Shown here in pieces: positions 6,566-7,574 of a stretch of 7,574 nt of DNA. The translations under genes were made by a program, and so were the position numbers. Every line of letters starts with the position of its first letter. Position 1 is the stretch's first letter. A model generated the notes under the pieces. The model was not told where the DNA came from. It was given only the letters and a program-made list of their open reading frames with translations, and did no database searches. The stretch spans positions 1-7,574 of the forward strand of contig CAZDVP010000094.1 of assembly GCA_964508865.1 (NCBI GenBank), written 5' to 3'. Source of the stretch: UBA3263 sp964508865 (GTDB lineage Bacteria > Bacteroidota > Bacteroidia > Bacteroidales > Muribaculaceae).

Positions 6566-6579
6566 AGTTTGCCGTTAGT

Positions 6580-7329
6580 TTACTCAGCGAACTTTGCCTT
6601 GATGAACTCGCGGTTGAGGCGCGCAATGTTGCTCAGCGAAATGTTCTTGGGGCATTCGGCGGCGCAAGCACCGGTGTTGGTGCAGTTACCGAAGCCGAGC
6701 TCATCCATCTTGGCAACCATTTTGCGAGCGCGACGGGCGCGTTCAACCTGGCCCTGGGGCAGCAGTGCGAACTGGCTGACCTTGGCGCTGACAAAGAGCA
6801 TGGCCGAACCGTTTTTGCAGGCGGCAACGCAGGCGCCGCAGCCGATGCAGGTGGCGGAGTCCATGGCGGCGTCGGCTGCTTCCTTGGAGATGGGCAGGTT
6901 GTTGGCATCCTGCGCACCGCCGCAGTTGAACGAAACGTAGCCGCCGGCCTGCTGGATTTTGTCGAACGCATTGCGGTCAACAATCAGGTCCTTGATAACG
7001 GGGAAGGCAGCCGAACGCCAGGGCTCAACGGTGATGGTTTCGCCGTTTTTGAAGCGACGCATGTAGAGCTGGCAAGTGGTGGCGCCGGTTGCGGGGCCGT
7101 GGGGGTGACCATTGATGTAGAGCGAGCACATGCCGCAGATGCCTTCGCGGCAGTCGCTGTCGAAAGCAATGGGTTCTTCGCGGTTTTCAACGAGCTGCTC
7201 GTTGAGAATATCGAGGGTTTCGAGGAACGAGGTGTCGGAATCGGTCACCACCTTGTAGTCCTTGAATTGACCTTTTGCTTTAGGGCCGGCCTGACGCCAA
7301 ACCCTAAGAGTTACGTTCATTTGAGACAT
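6580..7329 (-). CDS. sdhB: Succinate dehydrogenase/fumarate reductase iron-sulfur subunit
   Basis: A 249-residue iron-sulfur subunit of respiratory complex II, carrying electrons between the flavin subunit and the membrane quinone subunit on the cytoplasmic side. In anaerobic Bacteroidales the complex usually works as fumarate reductase, making succinate. The [2Fe-2S] ligands are Cys60, Cys65, Cys68 (CREGICGMC) and Cys86. The motif CIGCGACVAAC gives Cys161, Cys164, Cys167 and Cys171; with Cys216, Cys222 (CTNTGAC) and Cys226 (ECPKN) these supply the [4Fe-4S] (161, 164, 167, 226) and [3Fe-4S] (171, 216, 222) clusters, by analogy with the E. coli enzyme. All ligands are intact. The lack of Pro after Cys171 (CKN) is typical of this group. 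ATG at 7329 is used; Met4 (7320) is an equally good start. It follows sdhA by 32 nt and ends in a strong hairpin, so it closes the operon. The direction of catalysis is inferred. Confidence 0.97.
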   Translation of the reverse strand: MSQMNVTLRVWRQAGPKAKGQFKDYKVVTDSDTSFLETLDILNEQLVENREEPIAFDSDCREGICGMCSLYINGHPHGPATGATTCQLYMRRFKNGETITVEPWRSAAFPVIKDLIVDRNAFDKIQQAGGYVSFNCGGAQDANNLPISKEAADAAMDSATCIGCGACVAACKNGSAMLFVSAKVSQFALLPQGQVERARRARKMVAKMDELGFGNCTNTGACAAECPKNISLSNIARLNREFIKAKFAE

Positions 7330-7361
7330 TTCAGTAGTCGTTAAATTAGTGGTGAAGAATT

Positions 7362-7574
7362 TTAGGATTTGTAGTTACGGGTCTGAACCTTGATGGCCTC
7401 GTAGTGGAGCGGTTCCTTGATGAGTTCGGGAGCCTTTTCGTCGGAGCCCTGATAGTCCCAGCACGAAACGTAGAAGAAGTTTTCGTCGTCGCGCTTGGCT
7501 TCGCCTTCTTCGGTCTGATATTCTTCGCGGAAGTGGCCGCCGCAGCTTTCGTTGCGGTTCAGAGCGTCGTAGGC
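7362..7574 (-). CDS. sdhA: Succinate dehydrogenase/fumarate reductase flavoprotein subunit, C-terminal 70 residues
   Basis: The 5' part lies beyond the right edge; 70 codons plus TAA (7362-7364) are visible. The fragment reads AYDALNRNESCGGHFREEYQ and continues with EAKRDDENFFYVSCW, then ends EAIKVQTRNYKS. The ESCGGHFREEYQ block corresponds to the conserved SRGAHxRxD region of SdhA/FrdA, whose Arg belongs to the dicarboxylate-binding site, and RDDENF follows it as in the family. In this subunit FAD oxidises succinate or reduces fumarate. The order sdhA then sdhB, 32 nt apart on the same strand, is the usual Bacteroidales arrangement (normally sdhC-sdhA-sdhB); the operon promoter is outside the window. 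Confidence 0.95.
   Translation of the reverse strand, partial: AYDALNRNESCGGHFREEYQTEEGEAKRDDENFFYVSCWDYQGSDEKAPELIKEPLHYEAIKVQTRNYKS

Noticed and set aside
6520..7344. Long 274-residue open frame antisense to sdhB
   Set aside because: It lies opposite a gene with all expected iron-sulfur ligands, starts in the terminator region and has no recognisable motif; it is a by-product of high GC at third codon positions.
1..7574. CRISPR array, tRNA/rRNA genes, integrase or transposase
   Set aside because: No regularly spaced direct repeats, no cloverleaf or rRNA-like stretch, and no recombinase motifs were seen in the window on either strand.

Overview
The window is a GC-rich chromosomal segment of a Bacteroidota bacterium, most likely of the order Bacteroidales. 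The support is the protein set (a GldB-like lipoprotein beside dnaB, a Bacteroidales-type succinate dehydrogenase/fumarate reductase iron-sulfur subunit, an AMP-forming ligase ending in TPKRSVKRYLY), the absence of Shine-Dalgarno sequences before the genes, and TAnnTTTG-type -7 promoter boxes. The coding GC content would suit a Rikenellaceae/Alistipes-like or Muribaculaceae-like lineage, but that is inference and the genus cannot be read from this sequence.

Layout. (1) Positions 1-793, minus strand: a secreted N-acetylmuramoyl-L-alanine amidase (Amidase_3 family) that runs off the left edge. (2) Positions 794-882: a compact divergent promoter region with two -7 boxes facing away from each other. 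(3) Positions 883-3745, plus strand: a probable operon of a GldB-like lipoprotein, the replicative helicase DnaB (14-bp gene overlap) and a small zinc-ribbon/TM2 membrane protein. (4) Positions 3814-5475, plus: a long-chain acyl-CoA synthetase-like AMP-forming ligase. (5) Positions 5490-6296, minus: a LicD-family transferase, convergent with the ligase and only 14 bp from it. (6) Positions 6297-6579: a non-coding stretch holding the sdhB terminator hairpin and a 198-bp, AT-richer element closed by perfect 15-bp inverted repeats. (7) Positions 6580-7574, minus: sdhB and the 3' end of sdhA, part of the respiratory complex II/fumarate reductase operon.

Most of the window is housekeeping: cell-wall hydrolysis, replication, fatty-acid activation and respiration. 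The accessory component is the LicD gene together with the inverted-repeat element upstream of it, which sits between two core loci. I see no new defence, mobile or biosynthetic system. The strongest unexplained signal is the 6320-6517 element, which could be a MITE-like insertion or a structured RNA/leader. Next comes the palindromic arrangement of the divergent promoters at 814-854.
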